64,000 nt of DNA from Cognatiluteimonas weifangensis (GTDB lineage Bacteria > Pseudomonadota > Gammaproteobacteria > Xanthomonadales > Xanthomonadaceae): NCBI RefSeq assembly GCF_003416885.1, contig NZ_QVPD01000012.1:16236-80235 (forward strand). Reading direction: 5' to 3'. Shown piece after piece: positions 1 through 10,414 of this stretch (positions are counted from its first letter, which is position 1; each line of letters opens with the position of its first letter). A model generated the notes under the pieces. It was given only the letters and a program-made list of their open reading frames with translations. It made no database searches and had not been told where the DNA came from. Position numbers and translations under genes: made by a program.

Positions 1-1831
1 CCCAGCGCAACTCGCCGCCCAGGCGCGCCGGCGCGATCCGCGGCAGGTTGCCGCCGTCGACCAGTTTCGCGCGGACCGCGTCGCCGAACAGGCGCAGATC
101 CCAGCGCCCGCTGGTGTTGTCGGCCAGCGCCCACTCGAGTTCGGCCTCGCCGCCGGTGAAGCGCGCGTCGGCCTGGCGCCACTGCTGCACCGGCAGGTCC
201 TCCTCGACGAGGCCGGTGCGCGCGAGGTAGATGAAGTCGTCGTAGGCGACGCGGTACACCGCGGCGCGCAGGGTCAGCGGGCCCAGGTGCCAGTGCGCGC
301 CGAGTTCGGCACGGTTGGCGGTCTCCGGATCGAGCGCGGGATCGCCCTGCTCGACGCTGCCGGTGGCCACGTGCAGGCCGTTCGAATACAGCTCCTCGGC
401 GGTGGGCGAGCGCTGCGCGCGGTCGAGGCCGAGCGCCACGTGCAGGTCCTCGCCGAGTTCCCATTCCAGCGATGCCGAGGCGCTGGTGGTATCGAACTCG
501 CGGTCGGGGCCGATCGCCAGCGCGTCGTCCACGTCGATGCGGTTGCGGTCGTGGCGCACGCCGAGTTGCAGGCCGAGCGGGCCGAAGTCGCGGTTGCCGA
601 TCCAGAATGCGCCGATGTCGCGCGATTCCGAACCGGGCACGAACGCCTCCGCGCCCACGGCGGCGAAGTCGCGCTGCGACCACTGCAGGCCCAGTGCGCC
701 TTCGAATCCGGCCAGCGGCCGGTGCACCAGTTCCACCCGGCCCTCGGTGCTGTCGTTGTCGAACACGGTGCCGACCGCGCCGTCCTCCAGCTCGGTGTGG
801 GTGTAGGCGGTGCGCGCCAGCTTCACGCGCAGGGTCTGGAACGGGCCGAGCGCGTCGAGGCCGCCGCGCACTTCGCTGCGGCGCTGGTCCATGACCACGC
901 GCACGCCTTCGGCCGCGCCGCGCTCGTCGTGCCCCTCTTCCGCGTGCTCGTCGTGCTCCTCGCCATGCGCATGGCCGGGGATGCCGTAGCGGGTCGAGTA
1001 CAGGCTGTAGCCGGCGCCGAGGAAGCCGCGGCTGCCGATCCACGACATGCCGAGCGCGGCGCCGTCGGTGCGCAGGCCGCTGCCGGGCAGCACGCCGGCC
1101 TCGTCGGGGTCCGGCGTTTCGCCTTCTTCGGCGAGCAGGCGCGCGCTCTCGGCGAACCCGGGGATCTCGTAGTCGCCGGTCTCGCGGTGCAGCGCGTCGA
1201 AGTGGAATGCGAAATCGCCGGCGCCGCCGTCCAGCCGCAGCATCCCGCTGCGCGCATCGTTGACGGTACCGGCGCGCAGCTCGGCGCGGCCCTGCAGCGG
1301 CTGGACCGGCTGCGCCTCCGGAATGCGGCCGTCGACCACGTTGACCGCGCCGCCGATGGCGCCGCTGCCGTAAAGCAGGGTGGCCGGACCCTTGAGCACT
1401 TCGATCTGGTCGGCCAGGAACGGCTCGATCGTCACCGCGTGGTCGGCGCTGACGGTGGAGACGTCGCCAGAACCGAGGCCGCCGCTGAGCACCTGCACCC
1501 GCGCGCCGTCCATGCCGCGCACGATCGGGCGGCCGACGCCGGGGCCGAAATACGACGACTGCACGCCGGGCAGCCGGCCCACGGTCTCGCCCAGCGAGCT
1601 GGCCTTGGCCGCGTCCAGGCGTTGCCCGGCGAGCACCTCGACCGGCTGCGCCAGGCTCTCGGCGGTGTCGGGCAGCGGGGTGGCGGTGACCTCGACCGTG
1701 TCCAGGGTCTTGGGTTCGGCATGCCGGGGGTCGGTCTGCGCGGGCGGGTCGGCGGCCCAGGCCAGGGGTGCGGCCAGGGCCAGGACGAGGGCGAGGGCCA
1801 GGGGGGCGGGGCGCAGGGGACGGGACGGCAT
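1..1831 (-). CDS. znuD: TonB-dependent zinc receptor, ZnuD-like (partial, C-terminus off window)
   Basis: Outer-membrane receptor, 610 residues visible; the 3' end lies beyond base 1. The start at 1831 gives a clear signal peptide (MPSRPLRPAP, then a hydrophobic run ending in AWA). A plug domain follows, with the TonB-box-like TLDTVEVTATPL and the typical plug segments RGMDGARVQVL and VLKGPATLLYGSGAIGG. The middle of the barrel has an extracellular loop rich in His and acidic residues (YGIPGH then AHGEEHDEHAEEGHDE, near 900-985), a hallmark of ZnuD zinc receptors. The late barrel motif QRSPTAEELYSNG is present. A near-consensus Zur box lies just upstream, between it and the divergent MerC-like gene. 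Zinc uptake is inferred from the loop plus operator; copper or another metal is possible. No ORF on the opposite strand in this stretch looks real. Confidence 0.88.
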   Translation of the reverse strand, partial: MPSRPLRPAPLALALVLALAAPLAWAADPPAQTDPRHAEPKTLDTVEVTATPLPDTAESLAQPVEVLAGQRLDAAKASSLGETVGRLPGVQSSYFGPGVGRPIVRGMDGARVQVLSGGLGSGDVSTVSADHAVTIEPFLADQIEVLKGPATLLYGSGAIGGAVNVVDGRIPEAQPVQPLQGRAELRAGTVNDARSGMLRLDGGAGDFAFHFDALHRETGDYEIPGFAESARLLAEEGETPDPDEAGVLPGSGLRTDGAALGMSWIGSRGFLGAGYSLYSTRYGIPGHAHGEEHDEHAEEGHDERGAAEGVRVVMDQRRSEVRGGLDALGPFQTLRVKLARTAYTHTELEDGAVGTVFDNDSTEGRVELVHRPLAGFEGALGLQWSQRDFAAVGAEAFVPGSESRDIGAFWIGNRDFGPLGLQLGVRHDRNRIDVDDALAIGPDREFDTTSASASLEWELGEDLHVALGLDRAQRSPTAEELYSNGLHVATGSVEQGDPALDPETANRAELGAHWHLGPLTLRAAVYRVAYDDFIYLARTGLVEEDLPVQQWRQADARFTGGEAELEWALADNTSGRWDLRLFGDAVRAKLVDGGNLPRIAPARLGGELRW

Positions 1832-1862
1832 CGGCGGGTGGACGTGACGGGCGGGATTCGAA

Positions 1863-1877
1863 TGTTATATTATTACC
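1863..1877. promoter_or_regulatory. Zur box between znuD-like and merC-like genes
   Basis: The 15-mer TGTTATATTATTACC matches the gammaproteobacterial Zur consensus TGTTATANTATAACA at 12 of 14 defined positions. It is an isolated AT-rich block in very GC-rich DNA and sits 31 bp upstream of the receptor start and 26 bp upstream of the preferred MerC-like start, so it would cover the promoter of one or both genes. Repression by zinc-loaded Zur is inferred from family knowledge. Confidence 0.75.
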
Positions 1878-1903
1878 TCATGAGCGTTGCTCCCCCGGAA
1901 GTC

Positions 1904-2317
1904 ATGCGTCGATCCCGTCGCGCGTTCGGCAGCGCCGACCGCTTCGGTTTCCTCGCGTCGTTCCTGTGCGCGATCCACTGCGCGCTGCTGCCGTTGCTGA
2001 TCGCGGCGCTGCCCTCGCTCGGCGTCGCGGTCTGGCTGGGCGAAGGCTTCGAGGAAGGTTTCGTGGCGTTCGCGACCCTGTTCGGCCTGTTCACCCTGGT
2101 CTGGGGTTATCGCCGCCACCATCGGGTGCGGGCGTTGTGGCTGCTGCTGCCGGGGCTGCTGGCGCTGTGGCTGGGGGTGCTGTACGCGCCGCTGCACCAT
2201 GCGTTGCTGGCGCACGCGGTGGTGATGACCGTCGGCGGCACCCTGGTCGGCCTCGCGCACCTGGCCAATCTGCGGCTGCACCACTGCCACGTCCACGGCG
2301 CCGGCTGCGCGCATTGA
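1904..2317 (+). CDS. MerC-domain membrane protein
   Basis: Small integral membrane protein, 137 residues from the start at 1904, with about four hydrophobic helices. The first helix region contains CAIHCALLPLL, the paired-Cys motif of MerC-type metal transporters, and the C-terminus is His/Cys-rich (LHHCHVHGAGCAH), which suggests metal binding. The ATG at 1904 is preferred because CCGGAAG lies 7-9 bp upstream. An in-frame ATG at 1880 would add eight residues but has no Shine-Dalgarno sequence and abuts the Zur box. Divergent from the zinc receptor and probably co-regulated by zinc. MerC-like proteins next to Zur-controlled TonB receptors are known in Xanthomonas; the transported ion is not proven by sequence. 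Confidence 0.82.
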   Translation: MRRSRRAFGSADRFGFLASFLCAIHCALLPLLIAALPSLGVAVWLGEGFEEGFVAFATLFGLFTLVWGYRRHHRVRALWLLLPGLLALWLGVLYAPLHHALLAHAVVMTVGGTLVGLAHLANLRLHHCHVHGAGCAH

Positions 2318-2354
2318 TTCCATGCGGCGCACGGGATCGGTCCCGGTAGGAGTC

Positions 2355-2384
2355 GTCGTCGTCCCCGCGAAGGCGGGGATCCAG
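2355..2384. repeat. CCCCGCGAA(A/G)GCGGGG hairpin repeat, copy 1
   Basis: Short palindromic unit CCCCGCGAAGGCGGGG followed by ATCCAGCGCC. The same unit occurs at 6258. This type of hairpin (preceded by GTC, followed by ATCCAG) is a widespread intergenic repeat in proteobacterial genomes; here it lies just after the MerC-like gene and could act in transcript 3'-end formation. Confidence 0.65.
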
Positions 2385-2620
2385 CGCCTTTACGTCGGGC
2401 GCGTCCATCCGTGACCTGACCTCGGGAGATCGGCTTCGGACAGAGTCGCCGTCCGGTGGGCTGGGGGTGCTGCGCCCTCCTGACGACCTCCTGTCTTTAA
2501 GTCGGGTCGTGGGCCATCCATGGCCCACTCTCCGCACCCCCAGCCCGCCGGGCGGCGACTTGGCGAGATTGGAGGTCATCGCTTCGTGGGGCTTTTCTAC
2601 AAGCGCCAACTCACTGCCCG

Positions 2621-2728
2621 GAAGCCGGTGGCCCGGCCTGTGCGGGACCGTCGGCGGCATGGATGCCGCCGAGGAGCCTACAGGGACGTATTCACGGCGT
2701 GTCCCGCACAGGCCGGGCCACCGGCTTC
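2621..2728 (-). repeat. 108-bp palindromic element, copy A
   Basis: Two perfect 28-bp inverted arms (2621-2648 and 2701-2728; the outer arm starts GAAGCCGGTGGCCCGG) flank a 52-nt centre. The centre holds its own 9-bp hairpin (CGGCGGCAT / ATGCCGCCG). Read on the minus strand, the centre is identical to that of the copies at 39255 and 54140, so the whole 108 bp is conserved base for base. Confidence 0.9.
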
Positions 2729-2970
2729 CCCCCACGGAAGCTTCCGCGCTTGAAGGAAGATCTACACGGCGTGTCCCGCACAGGCCGGGCCGCCGGCTTC
2801 CCCCACGGAAGCTTCCGCGCTTGAAGGGAAATCTACACGGCGAGTCCCGCACAGGCCGGGCTACCGGCTTCCTCCGCAGAAGCTTCCGCGCTTGATGGAG
2901 ATGTTTTCGCGCCGTGTCCCGTCCCGCATAGGCCGGGCCGCCGGCTACCCGCAGAGGTCCCGCGCTTGGG
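2729..2970. repeat. 71-bp tandem repeats derived from the palindrome arm
   Basis: The marker CTTCCGCGCTTGA recurs at 2741, 2812 and 2883, giving a 71-bp period. Each unit carries one arm-like GTCCCGCACAGGCCGGGC block. A more decayed unit follows at about 2900-2970. The units differ by point changes, unlike the identical 108-bp copies. Confidence 0.75.
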
Positions 2971-3198
2971 AGACGAAGGAATGCTGCCGCCGAGCTTCCA
3001 GGGGGCGGATTCATGACGTGTCCCGCAATGTCACCGCGTGTCCCGCACAGGCCGGGCCACTGGCTTCCCCCAGAGGTCCCCGCGCCGGGGGCTTGAGGGC
3101 GCAGGCCGGGCGCAGGCGGCGCCGGAGCGCGTGCTAGAATTCCGACCCTCGCGCGCGTCGCGATCCCCAATCGAACACGAGAATCTCAGGAGCACGAC

Positions 3199-3387
3199 AT
3201 GGGCAAGGGCGACATCAAGACCGCCAAGGGCAAGCGCAGCAAGTCCAGCTACGGCAACGTGCGCCCTCATGCCGCAGCCAAGGCCGCCGGCGCGGTCAAG
3301 GCGCCGGTGGTGAAGAAGGCTGCGACCCGCACCGTGGCCAAGGCCCCGGCGAAGAAGGTCGTGGCCAAGAAGACCGTCGCCAAGTAA
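3199..3387 (+). CDS. thx: 30S ribosomal protein Thx family
   Basis: Very basic 62-residue protein starting MGKGDIKTAKGKRSKSSYG, the conserved N-terminus of the small Thx-type ribosomal proteins that stabilise the head of the 30S subunit. The C-terminal half is a low-complexity Lys/Ala tail (VKKAAT, KKVVAKKTVAK), as in Xanthomonadaceae homologues. Shine-Dalgarno AGGAG is at 3189-3193, with good spacing. A strong hairpin terminator follows at 3421. Single-gene unit, convergent with hutI. It is shorter than the 60-residue default of many gene callers, so is easily missed. Confidence 0.88.
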   Translation: MGKGDIKTAKGKRSKSSYGNVRPHAAAKAAGAVKAPVVKKAATRTVAKAPAKKVVAKKTVAK

Positions 3388-3420
3388 TCGCCGCCGGCGC
3401 GGCTCCGCGCAGGCTGCAAC

Positions 3421-3443
3421 GAAGCCCCGCACTGCGGGGCTTC
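3421..3443. terminator. Bidirectional terminator between thx and hutI
   Basis: Perfect 10-bp stem GAAGCCCCGC / GCGGGGCTTC with the three-base loop ACT, between convergent genes. On the plus strand GTCGTTT follows. It probably serves both genes. Confidence 0.75.
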
Positions 3444-3469
3444 GTCGTTTGCGGGGCTGGCGAGCGCGC

Positions 3470-4699
3470 TCAGGCCACGCGCCGGCCGCCGGCGAAAACC
3501 GCCGCCGCGAGCTCGCCCCCCAGCCAGTAGCCCAGTTCCGCCGGCTGGCCGATGCGCCAGTGCACGAAGTCCGCGCGCAGGCCCGCGCGCAGCACGCCGC
3601 GGTCGTCGCAGCCCAGTGCGCGCGCGCCGTGCAGGGTGGCGCCGCGCAGCGCTTCCTCCGGCGTCAGCCGGAAATGCGTGCACGCCAGCTGCATCGCCTG
3701 GCGCAGCGACAGCAGCGGCGAGGTGCCGGGATTGCAGTCGGTGGCCACCGCCATCGGCACGCCGTGCGCGCGCAGCTGCTGCAGCGGCGGCAGCGTGGTT
3801 TCGCGCAGCACGTGGAACGCGCCGGGCAGCAGCACCGCGACCGTGCCGGCCGCCGCCAGCGCGCGCACGCCGGCGTCCGAGGTGTGCTCGATGTGATCGG
3901 CCGACAGGCCGCCGAATTCCGCCACCAGCGCCGCGCCGCCGAGGTCGCTGAGCTGATCGGCGTGCAGCTTGACCGGCAGCCCCAGCGCACGCGCGGCTTC
4001 GAACACGCGCCGCGTCTGCGCCGGCGAAAAGCCGATGCCCTCGCAGAACGCGTCCACCGCGTCCACCAGCCCCTCGGCGTGCAGCCGCGGCAGCCAGTCG
4101 AGCACCGCGGCGATGTAGCCGTCGCCGTCGCCGGCGTATTCCGGCGGCAGCGCGTGCGCGCCGAGGAAGGTCGCGCGCACCTCGATGCCCAACTCGGTGC
4201 CGATGCGGCGCGCCACCCGCAGCAGCTTGCGCTCGTTGTCGTAGTCCAGGCCGTAGCCGGACTTGATCTCCAGCGTGGTGACGCCGTCGCGCAGCAACGC
4301 GTGTGCGCGCGGCAGCGATTGCGCCAGCAGCGCGTCCTCGCTGGCGGCGCGCACCGCGCGCACGGTCGAGAGGATGCCGCCGCCGGCGCGGGCGATGGCG
4401 GCGTAGTCGGCGCCCTGCAGGCGCTGCTCGAATTCGCCGGCGCGGTCGCCGGCGAACACGACGTGGGTATGGCAGTCCACCAGTCCGGGGGTGATCCAGC
4501 CGCCGTCGAACGCGAGCACCTCGCGGGCCAGCGTCGCTGGATCGCCCGGCAGGCCGGCGCGCGGGCCGACGTACGTCAGCCGGCCGTCGCGCCAGCCCAG
4601 CGCCGCGTCCGCGATCGCGCCGTAGCCGCTCGCGGCGTCCAGCGTCGCCAGCGCCATGCCCGTCGCCAGCCCGTCCCACTGCTGCCTGCCTGTCGTCAT
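3470..4699 (-). CDS. hutI: Imidazolonepropionase
   Basis: Third enzyme of histidine degradation: hydrolyses 4-imidazolone-5-propanoate to N-formimino-L-glutamate. 409 residues, normal for the family, of the metal-dependent amidohydrolase fold. Metal-binding [12 protein letters not shown] at residues 75-86; substrate/metal motifs [24 protein letters not shown] and [10 protein letters not shown] follow in the expected order. The ATG at 4699 begins [10 protein letters not shown]. Divergent from hutF with 78 bp between the starts, so both may share a control region; no hutC regulator gene is in the window. The enzyme is cytosolic. Confidence 0.97.
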   Translation of the reverse strand: MTTGRQQWDGLATGMALATLDAASGYGAIADAALGWRDGRLTYVGPRAGLPGDPATLAREVLAFDGGWITPGLVDCHTHVVFAGDRAGEFEQRLQGADYAAIARAGGGILSTVRAVRAASEDALLAQSLPRAHALLRDGVTTLEIKSGYGLDYDNERKLLRVARRIGTELGIEVRATFLGAHALPPEYAGDGDGYIAAVLDWLPRLHAEGLVDAVDAFCEGIGFSPAQTRRVFEAARALGLPVKLHADQLSDLGGAALVAEFGGLSADHIEHTSDAGVRALAAAGTVAVLLPGAFHVLRETTLPPLQQLRAHGVPMAVATDCNPGTSPLLSLRQAMQLACTHFRLTPEEALRGATLHGARALGCDDRGVLRAGLRADFVHWRIGQPAELGYWLGGELAAAVFAGGRRVA

Positions 4700-4777
4700 G
4701 GCGGCGATTCTACAGAGGCCGGTTGCGGCGGCCGCGGGGCAGTCGCATTGCCCCGGGCGGCGGGAGACAATGGCCGC

Positions 4778-6160
4778 ATGCAGACCATCGACGCCGCGAT
4801 GTTGTGGACGCCTGCGGGCTGGCGCAGCGATGCCGGGTTCGACTGCGACGGCGACGGCCGCATCCAGGCGCTGGACCGCGCCGAGCCGACCGCCGGCGCC
4901 GGCTGGATCGTGCCCGGCATCCCCAACCTGCATTCGCACGCTTTCCAGCGCGCGATGGCGGGGCTGGCCGAGCGCCGCACGCTGGACGGCCCCGCGGGCG
5001 CGGCGCCGCGCGATGCGCACGACTCGTTCTGGACTTGGCGCGAAACCATGTACCGCATGGCCGCGCGCTTCGATCCCGACACGCTGCACGCGGTCGCCGC
5101 GCAGCTGTACGTCGAGATGCTGGAAGCCGGCTACACCAGCGTCTGCGAATTCCATTACCTGCACCACGCCCCGGATGGCAAGCCGTACGCCGACCCGGCG
5201 GCGATGTCGCGCGCGCTGATCGCCGCCGCGCGCGAGGCCGGCATCCGCCTGACATTGCTGCCGGTGCTGTACATGAGCGGCGGTTTCGACGGCCGCGCGC
5301 TGGGCGAGCGGCAGCGCCGCTTCGGCCACGATGTCGATGCCTTTCTCGCCCTGCTCGAGACCCTGCGTAGCGCCGAGGACGCCAGCCTGCGCATCGGCTG
5401 CGCGCTGCACAGCCTGCGTGCGGTTCCGGCCGACGCCATGCGCGCGCTGCTGGCGGCGTTGCCGCGCGCGCTGCCGCGGCACATCCACATCGCCGAACAG
5501 GTCGGCGAGGTCCAGGACTGCCTCGCGCTGCGCGGCGCGCGCCCGGTGGAATGGCTGCTCGCCAACGCCGAGGTCGACGCGCGCTGGACCCTGGTGCACG
5601 CCACCCACCTGGACGAGGCGGAAGTGCAGGGCATCGCCCGCAGCGGCGCCACCGTGGCGCTGTGCCCGACCACCGAGGCCAACCTCGGCGACGGCCTGTT
5701 CCCGCTGCGCGACTACCTGGACGCCGGCGGCGCGTTCGGCATCGGCTCGGACTCGCAGATCTCGGTGTCGCCGGTGGAGGAACTGCGCTGGCTCGAGTAC
5801 GGCCAGCGCCTGGCCACGCGCCACCGCAACATCGCCGTGGACGGCGTCTCCCCCAGCGTCGGCGAGACGCTGCTGCGCGGCGTGCTGGCCAGCGGCGGCC
5901 ATGCCAGCGGGCAACCCGTCGGCAGGCTCGAGCCCGGCGCCTGCGCGGACTGGCTCGTGCTCGACACCGACGCGCCGCAATTCGCCGGCGTGCAGGCGGC
6001 CGATGCGGTGGACCGCTGGCTCTTCAGCGGCAACCGCAACCTGGTGCGCGAGGTGCACGTCGGCGGCCGCCGCGTGGTCGCCGAGGGCCGGCACCTGGCG
6101 CGCGAGGCGATCGCAGCGCGCTACCGCGAAACGCTGCGGACGCTGCTCGCGGCGGCGTAG
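4778..6160 (+). CDS. hutF: Formimidoylglutamate deiminase
   Basis: Converts N-formimino-L-glutamate to N-formyl-L-glutamate and ammonia, the branch that needs HutG (found at 58008) rather than direct formamide release. 460 residues, amidohydrolase superfamily. Motifs: [14 protein letters not shown] (metal-binding HSH at residues 52-54), [38 protein letters not shown] and [10 protein letters not shown]. Start at 4778 (MQTIDAAML), with GGGAG about 10 bp upstream; an ATG at 4770 is out of frame. The histidine pathway therefore ends in glutamate through formylglutamate. Confidence 0.96.
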   Translation: MQTIDAAMLWTPAGWRSDAGFDCDGDGRIQALDRAEPTAGAGWIVPGIPNLHSHAFQRAMAGLAERRTLDGPAGAAPRDAHDSFWTWRETMYRMAARFDPDTLHAVAAQLYVEMLEAGYTSVCEFHYLHHAPDGKPYADPAAMSRALIAAAREAGIRLTLLPVLYMSGGFDGRALGERQRRFGHDVDAFLALLETLRSAEDASLRIGCALHSLRAVPADAMRALLAALPRALPRHIHIAEQVGEVQDCLALRGARPVEWLLANAEVDARWTLVHATHLDEAEVQGIARSGATVALCPTTEANLGDGLFPLRDYLDAGGAFGIGSDSQISVSPVEELRWLEYGQRLATRHRNIAVDGVSPSVGETLLRGVLASGGHASGQPVGRLEPGACADWLVLDTDAPQFAGVQAADAVDRWLFSGNRNLVREVHVGGRRVVAEGRHLAREAIAARYRETLRTLLAAA

Positions 6161-6342
6161 GCGCGGCGTCGGCTGCGAATGCGGCGGTTACCGGTGGCGC
6201 GCGAAGCGCCATCTCCGCCACGGTGAACACCCTACCGGCCTGGCAGGTCCGAATATTGTCGTCATCCCCGCGAAAGCGGGGATCCAGCGGCTTGAAGCGG
6301 GGTGACTTCAAGCGCGCGGCAGCAACGCCGGCCGACGCACAC
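6161..6342. repeat. Hairpin repeats between hutF and the PEP-mutase-like gene
   Basis: Contains the second copy of the CCCCGCGAAAGCGGGGATCCAG unit (6258-6290), directly followed by another inverted repeat, GCTTGAAG ... CTTCAAGC (6290-6313). Two convergent genes end on either side, so these hairpins may end both transcripts. Confidence 0.7.
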
Positions 6343-7152
6343 CTACCGCGGCGTCGGCACGGCGAACAGACGGTTCATTGTGCCGTAGTCCAGGGGCGCG
6401 GCGTACAGCGACGCGAAGTCGCCGCCCAGGCACGCCATCGCCGCCTGCTGGCCGGCAGCGTAGGCCACCTTGAACAGGCCCGGGCCGGTGCTGACGCGGC
6501 ACACGCCGGCGGCCTGCAGTTCGGCCAGCGGCGCCAGCCCCGGCACCGTCATCAGGTTCAGCGCCAGCGGCACCGCCGCGGCGATCCGCGCGGCGTCCGC
6601 GGCCGCGGTCAAGCCCGGCACGAAGCCGCCGTCGGCGCCCGCGTCGCGGTACATCGTCAGGCGCTGGATCGTCGCCGCCACCGCGGCCTCGCCGCTGGCC
6701 AGGCCGCGCAGGTAGACGTCGGTGCGCGCGTTGATGAACGCCGGGGTCGGCCCCAGCGCGGCACGGATCGCGCGGATCTTGGCCGTCAGCAGCTCCGGCG
6801 CGCCGCCGCCGTCCTCCAGGTTGAAACCGACCACGCCCAGGCCGACGACCTCGGCCGCGAGCGCGGCGACCGCCGCGGGATCCTCGCTGTACCCGTCCTC
6901 CAGGTCGACCGTGACCGGCACCGAGCACACCCGCACCAGGTCCGCGCAGGAGTCCAGCAGCACCGTGCGCGGCAACGCGCCGCCGTCGGCGTAGCCGCGC
7001 GACCAGGCCACGGCCGCGCTGCTGGTGGCGACCGCGGGCGCGCCAAGTTCCTGCCACAGCCGCGCGCTGGCGGCGTCCCAGGCGTTGACCAGCAACAGCG
7101 GCGTCGCGGCGCGATGCAGGGCGACGAAGCGGGCGTGGGCGGTAGCGGTCAT
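6343..7152 (-). CDS. Isocitrate lyase/PEP mutase family protein
   Basis: 269 residues of the ICL/PEPM alpha/beta-barrel superfamily. Visible: [13 protein letters not shown] near the N-terminus, then [13 protein letters not shown] (residues 81-92) with the Asp/Glu/Asp that bind Mg2+, GFNLEDG, and [11 protein letters not shown]. The KKCGH active-site loop of true isocitrate lyase is absent, and so is the longer lyase architecture, so it belongs to the short 'phosphoenolpyruvate phosphomutase/carboxyvinyl-phosphonate-like' group that acts on small 2-oxo- or 2-hydroxyacids. The substrate cannot be told from sequence. Start 7152 (MTATAHARF). Same strand as ogt, 62 bp downstream of it. Confidence 0.85.
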   Translation of the reverse strand: MTATAHARFVALHRAATPLLLVNAWDAASARLWQELGAPAVATSSAAVAWSRGYADGGALPRTVLLDSCADLVRVCSVPVTVDLEDGYSEDPAAVAALAAEVVGLGVVGFNLEDGGGAPELLTAKIRAIRAALGPTPAFINARTDVYLRGLASGEAAVAATIQRLTMYRDAGADGGFVPGLTAAADAARIAAAVPLALNLMTVPGLAPLAELQAAGVCRVSTGPGLFKVAYAAGQQAAMACLGGDFASLYAAPLDYGTMNRLFAVPTPR

Positions 7153-7214
7153 CTTCGATCCTCGTGAGTGTGGCCAGGCCGATTCCCGGCACTGCGTGGG
7201 CGCGATGGCTGCAC

Positions 7215-7718
7215 CTACGTCGCAAACAAATCCTCGCGCGCCAGCGCGCCCTCCAGCCGCAGCAGGAAACGCTTGATCGGCAGCCCGCCGCCATAGCCGG
7301 TCAGGCTGCCGTCGGCGCCGATCACGCGGTGGCAGGGCAGCAGGATCGACAGCGGATTGCGGCCGTTGGCGGCGCCGACCGCGCGGGTCGCGCTGGGCTT
7401 GCCGATGCGCGTGGCCAGTTGCGCGTAGCTGATGGTGTGGCCGTAGGGGATGTTGGCCAGCTCCCACCACACCTTGCGCTGGAATGCCGTGCCCTGCGGC
7501 GCCAGCGGCAGCTCGAACTCGCGGCGGGCGCCGGCGAAATACTCGTCCAGCTGCGCGCGGGTGGCGACCAGCACCGGGTCGCGCGCGTCCTGGCGCCAGT
7601 CCGCCCCGAGCGTCAGCGGGGCGAGCGGCGGGTCGAATTCCAGCAGCCGCAGGCCGTCGTCGCCGGCGGCCAGCAGCAGCCGGCCGACCGGGCTGTCGGT
7701 GTGCAGGTAGCGGATCAT
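7215..7718 (-). CDS. ogt: Methylated-DNA--protein-cysteine methyltransferase
   Basis: Suicide repair protein that moves the methyl group from O6-methylguanine (or O4-methylthymine) to its own cysteine. 167 residues, the Ogt/AdaC size. Methyl acceptor Cys129 in [20 protein letters not shown]; helix-turn-helix part [27 protein letters not shown] at about 77-102; N-terminal domain of about 70 residues. Start 7718 ([12 protein letters not shown]). Lies between the PEP-mutase-like gene and a secreted methyltransferase, all on the minus strand; no Ada activator domain is fused. Confidence 0.95.
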   Translation of the reverse strand: MIRYLHTDSPVGRLLLAAGDDGLRLLEFDPPLAPLTLGADWRQDARDPVLVATRAQLDEYFAGARREFELPLAPQGTAFQRKVWWELANIPYGHTISYAQLATRIGKPSATRAVGAANGRNPLSILLPCHRVIGADGSLTGYGGGLPIKRFLLRLEGALAREDLFAT

Positions 7719-7749
7719 GCGAGGGGCGTGCGCGCCGCGTGGCCGCGGC

Positions 7750-8631
7750 TCAGTCCTCCTGCGGCGTCGGCACCGTCGGCGCGTCAGGCGCGGCAGGCGT
7801 CACCGGCGCGCCGTGCTCCATGTTCTTCATGTCCTTGACGTCGGGGGTGTCGCCGGCGTGGTGCGCGTGCGCGTCGTCGGGCGCGGCCTGCGCCGCGGCC
7901 GGCTTGCGGAACTTGTAGACGAACTGGTCGGTGCGGCCGCGGATCGCGTCGTCGAACACCTTCAGCGTGTGGTCGTCGGCCGGGCTGCGCAGCACGGCGC
8001 TCTCGCCGACGTACTCGAAGCCGGCCGCCTCGACCTGCTGCCGCACCAGCGCCGGGTCGATCCGGTGCAGGGTCTCGGTGTCGCGCAGGCCGGAGCCGGC
8101 CTCGGCGACGTGGTCGATCACGAGGTAGGTGCCGCCCGGCTTGAGCGCGGCGAACACCGCCCGGTTGAGGATCGCCGGATCGGTCGGCCCCATGAACTTG
8201 TCCGGATAGTCGTGGTAGTTCTGCGCGGTGAACGCCACGTCCACCGGCGTCGGCACCGCCAGCGCGGCCGCCGGCTGCACCAGTACCCGGATGTTGGGAT
8301 GGCTGTCGGGCAGCGTCATGGTTTCTTCCGAGTATTTCTGCATCGGCTCGGGCACGGCCGCGTACAAGGTGCCTTCCGGGCCGATGATCTTGCTGAAGAC
8401 CCGGCTCCAGTAGCCGCTGCCGGGCACCAGCTCCAGCACGCTGTCGCCGGGTTTCACCCCGGAGAAGGCGACGATCTCGGCGATGTGGCGGCGGCTGTCG
8501 TCCTTGGCGTCGTCGGCGCGCGCCGGATCGGCCACGGCCGCGGTCACGTAGTCGGGCAGGGCGGGGGCGTCCTGCGCGGCAACCGGCGCGGACAGGACCA
8601 TGCCGATGGCGAGGGGAAGGATCCACTTCAT
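7750..8631 (-). CDS. Exported class I SAM-dependent methyltransferase-like protein
   Basis: 293 residues. The N-terminus [20 protein letters not shown] is a signal peptide with likely cleavage after AQ or VAA, so the protein is predicted to be periplasmic, odd for a SAM enzyme. Core: [18 protein letters not shown] (motif I, degenerate compared with LDLGCGTG), then [15 protein letters not shown] (post-motif) and [22 protein letters not shown]. The last 45 residues are low-complexity Ala/Pro with a His/Asp patch ([13 protein letters not shown]). This group is annotated as predicted methyltransferase in related bacteria, with function unknown. The start at 8631 is set by the signal peptide. Confidence 0.82.
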   Translation of the reverse strand: MKWILPLAIGMVLSAPVAAQDAPALPDYVTAAVADPARADDAKDDSRRHIAEIVAFSGVKPGDSVLELVPGSGYWSRVFSKIIGPEGTLYAAVPEPMQKYSEETMTLPDSHPNIRVLVQPAAALAVPTPVDVAFTAQNYHDYPDKFMGPTDPAILNRAVFAALKPGGTYLVIDHVAEAGSGLRDTETLHRIDPALVRQQVEAAGFEYVGESAVLRSPADDHTLKVFDDAIRGRTDQFVYKFRKPAAAQAAPDDAHAHHAGDTPDVKDMKNMEHGAPVTPAAPDAPTVPTPQED

Positions 8632-8712
8632 GGCGGTGCTCCTTGGAGGCGGGGCGCCTACTTTACCCCCGGTGCCATAATCGCCCGGTTACCGCTTTCC
8701 AAAGGTTCCCGG

Positions 8713-10392
<1,680 letters not shown>

Positions 10393-10414
10393 TTGCAGTT
10401 GATAGGGGAAGGAA

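Larger units (their letters stand above)
2318..3198. repeat. Gene-free repeat cluster 1
   Basis: About 880 bp without a convincing gene. From left to right: a CCCCGCGAAGGCGGGG hairpin unit (about 2360), a copy of the AGTCGCC/CTGACGACCTCCTGTC repeat family (about 2430-2575), the 108-bp palindromic element (2621-2728), about three tandem units of a 71-bp repeat (2729-2970), and further decayed copies of the GTCCCGCACAGGCCGGGC arm up to about 3075. The last 120 bp hold the promoter region and the AGGAG Shine-Dalgarno of the ribosomal protein gene at 3199. Confidence 0.8.

Noticed and set aside
287..2317. Long plus-strand reading frame across the zinc-receptor gene
   Set aside because: The part before 1880 is antisense to a receptor with clear motifs; in GC-rich DNA the antisense frame stays open by chance. 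Only the last part (1904-2317) is a real gene.
2735..2970. CRISPR-like array
   Set aside because: The units are contiguous 71-bp tandem repeats with no unique spacers, and no cas gene is near.
2900..3170. Small proteins inside repeat cluster 1 and the other clusters
   Set aside because: The frames arise from repeated palindromic DNA, read alike on both strands, and have no ribosome-binding sites.
3449..4777. Plus-strand extension in front of hutF
   Set aside because: Antisense to hutI, which has all catalytic motifs. The HutF family starts at 4778.
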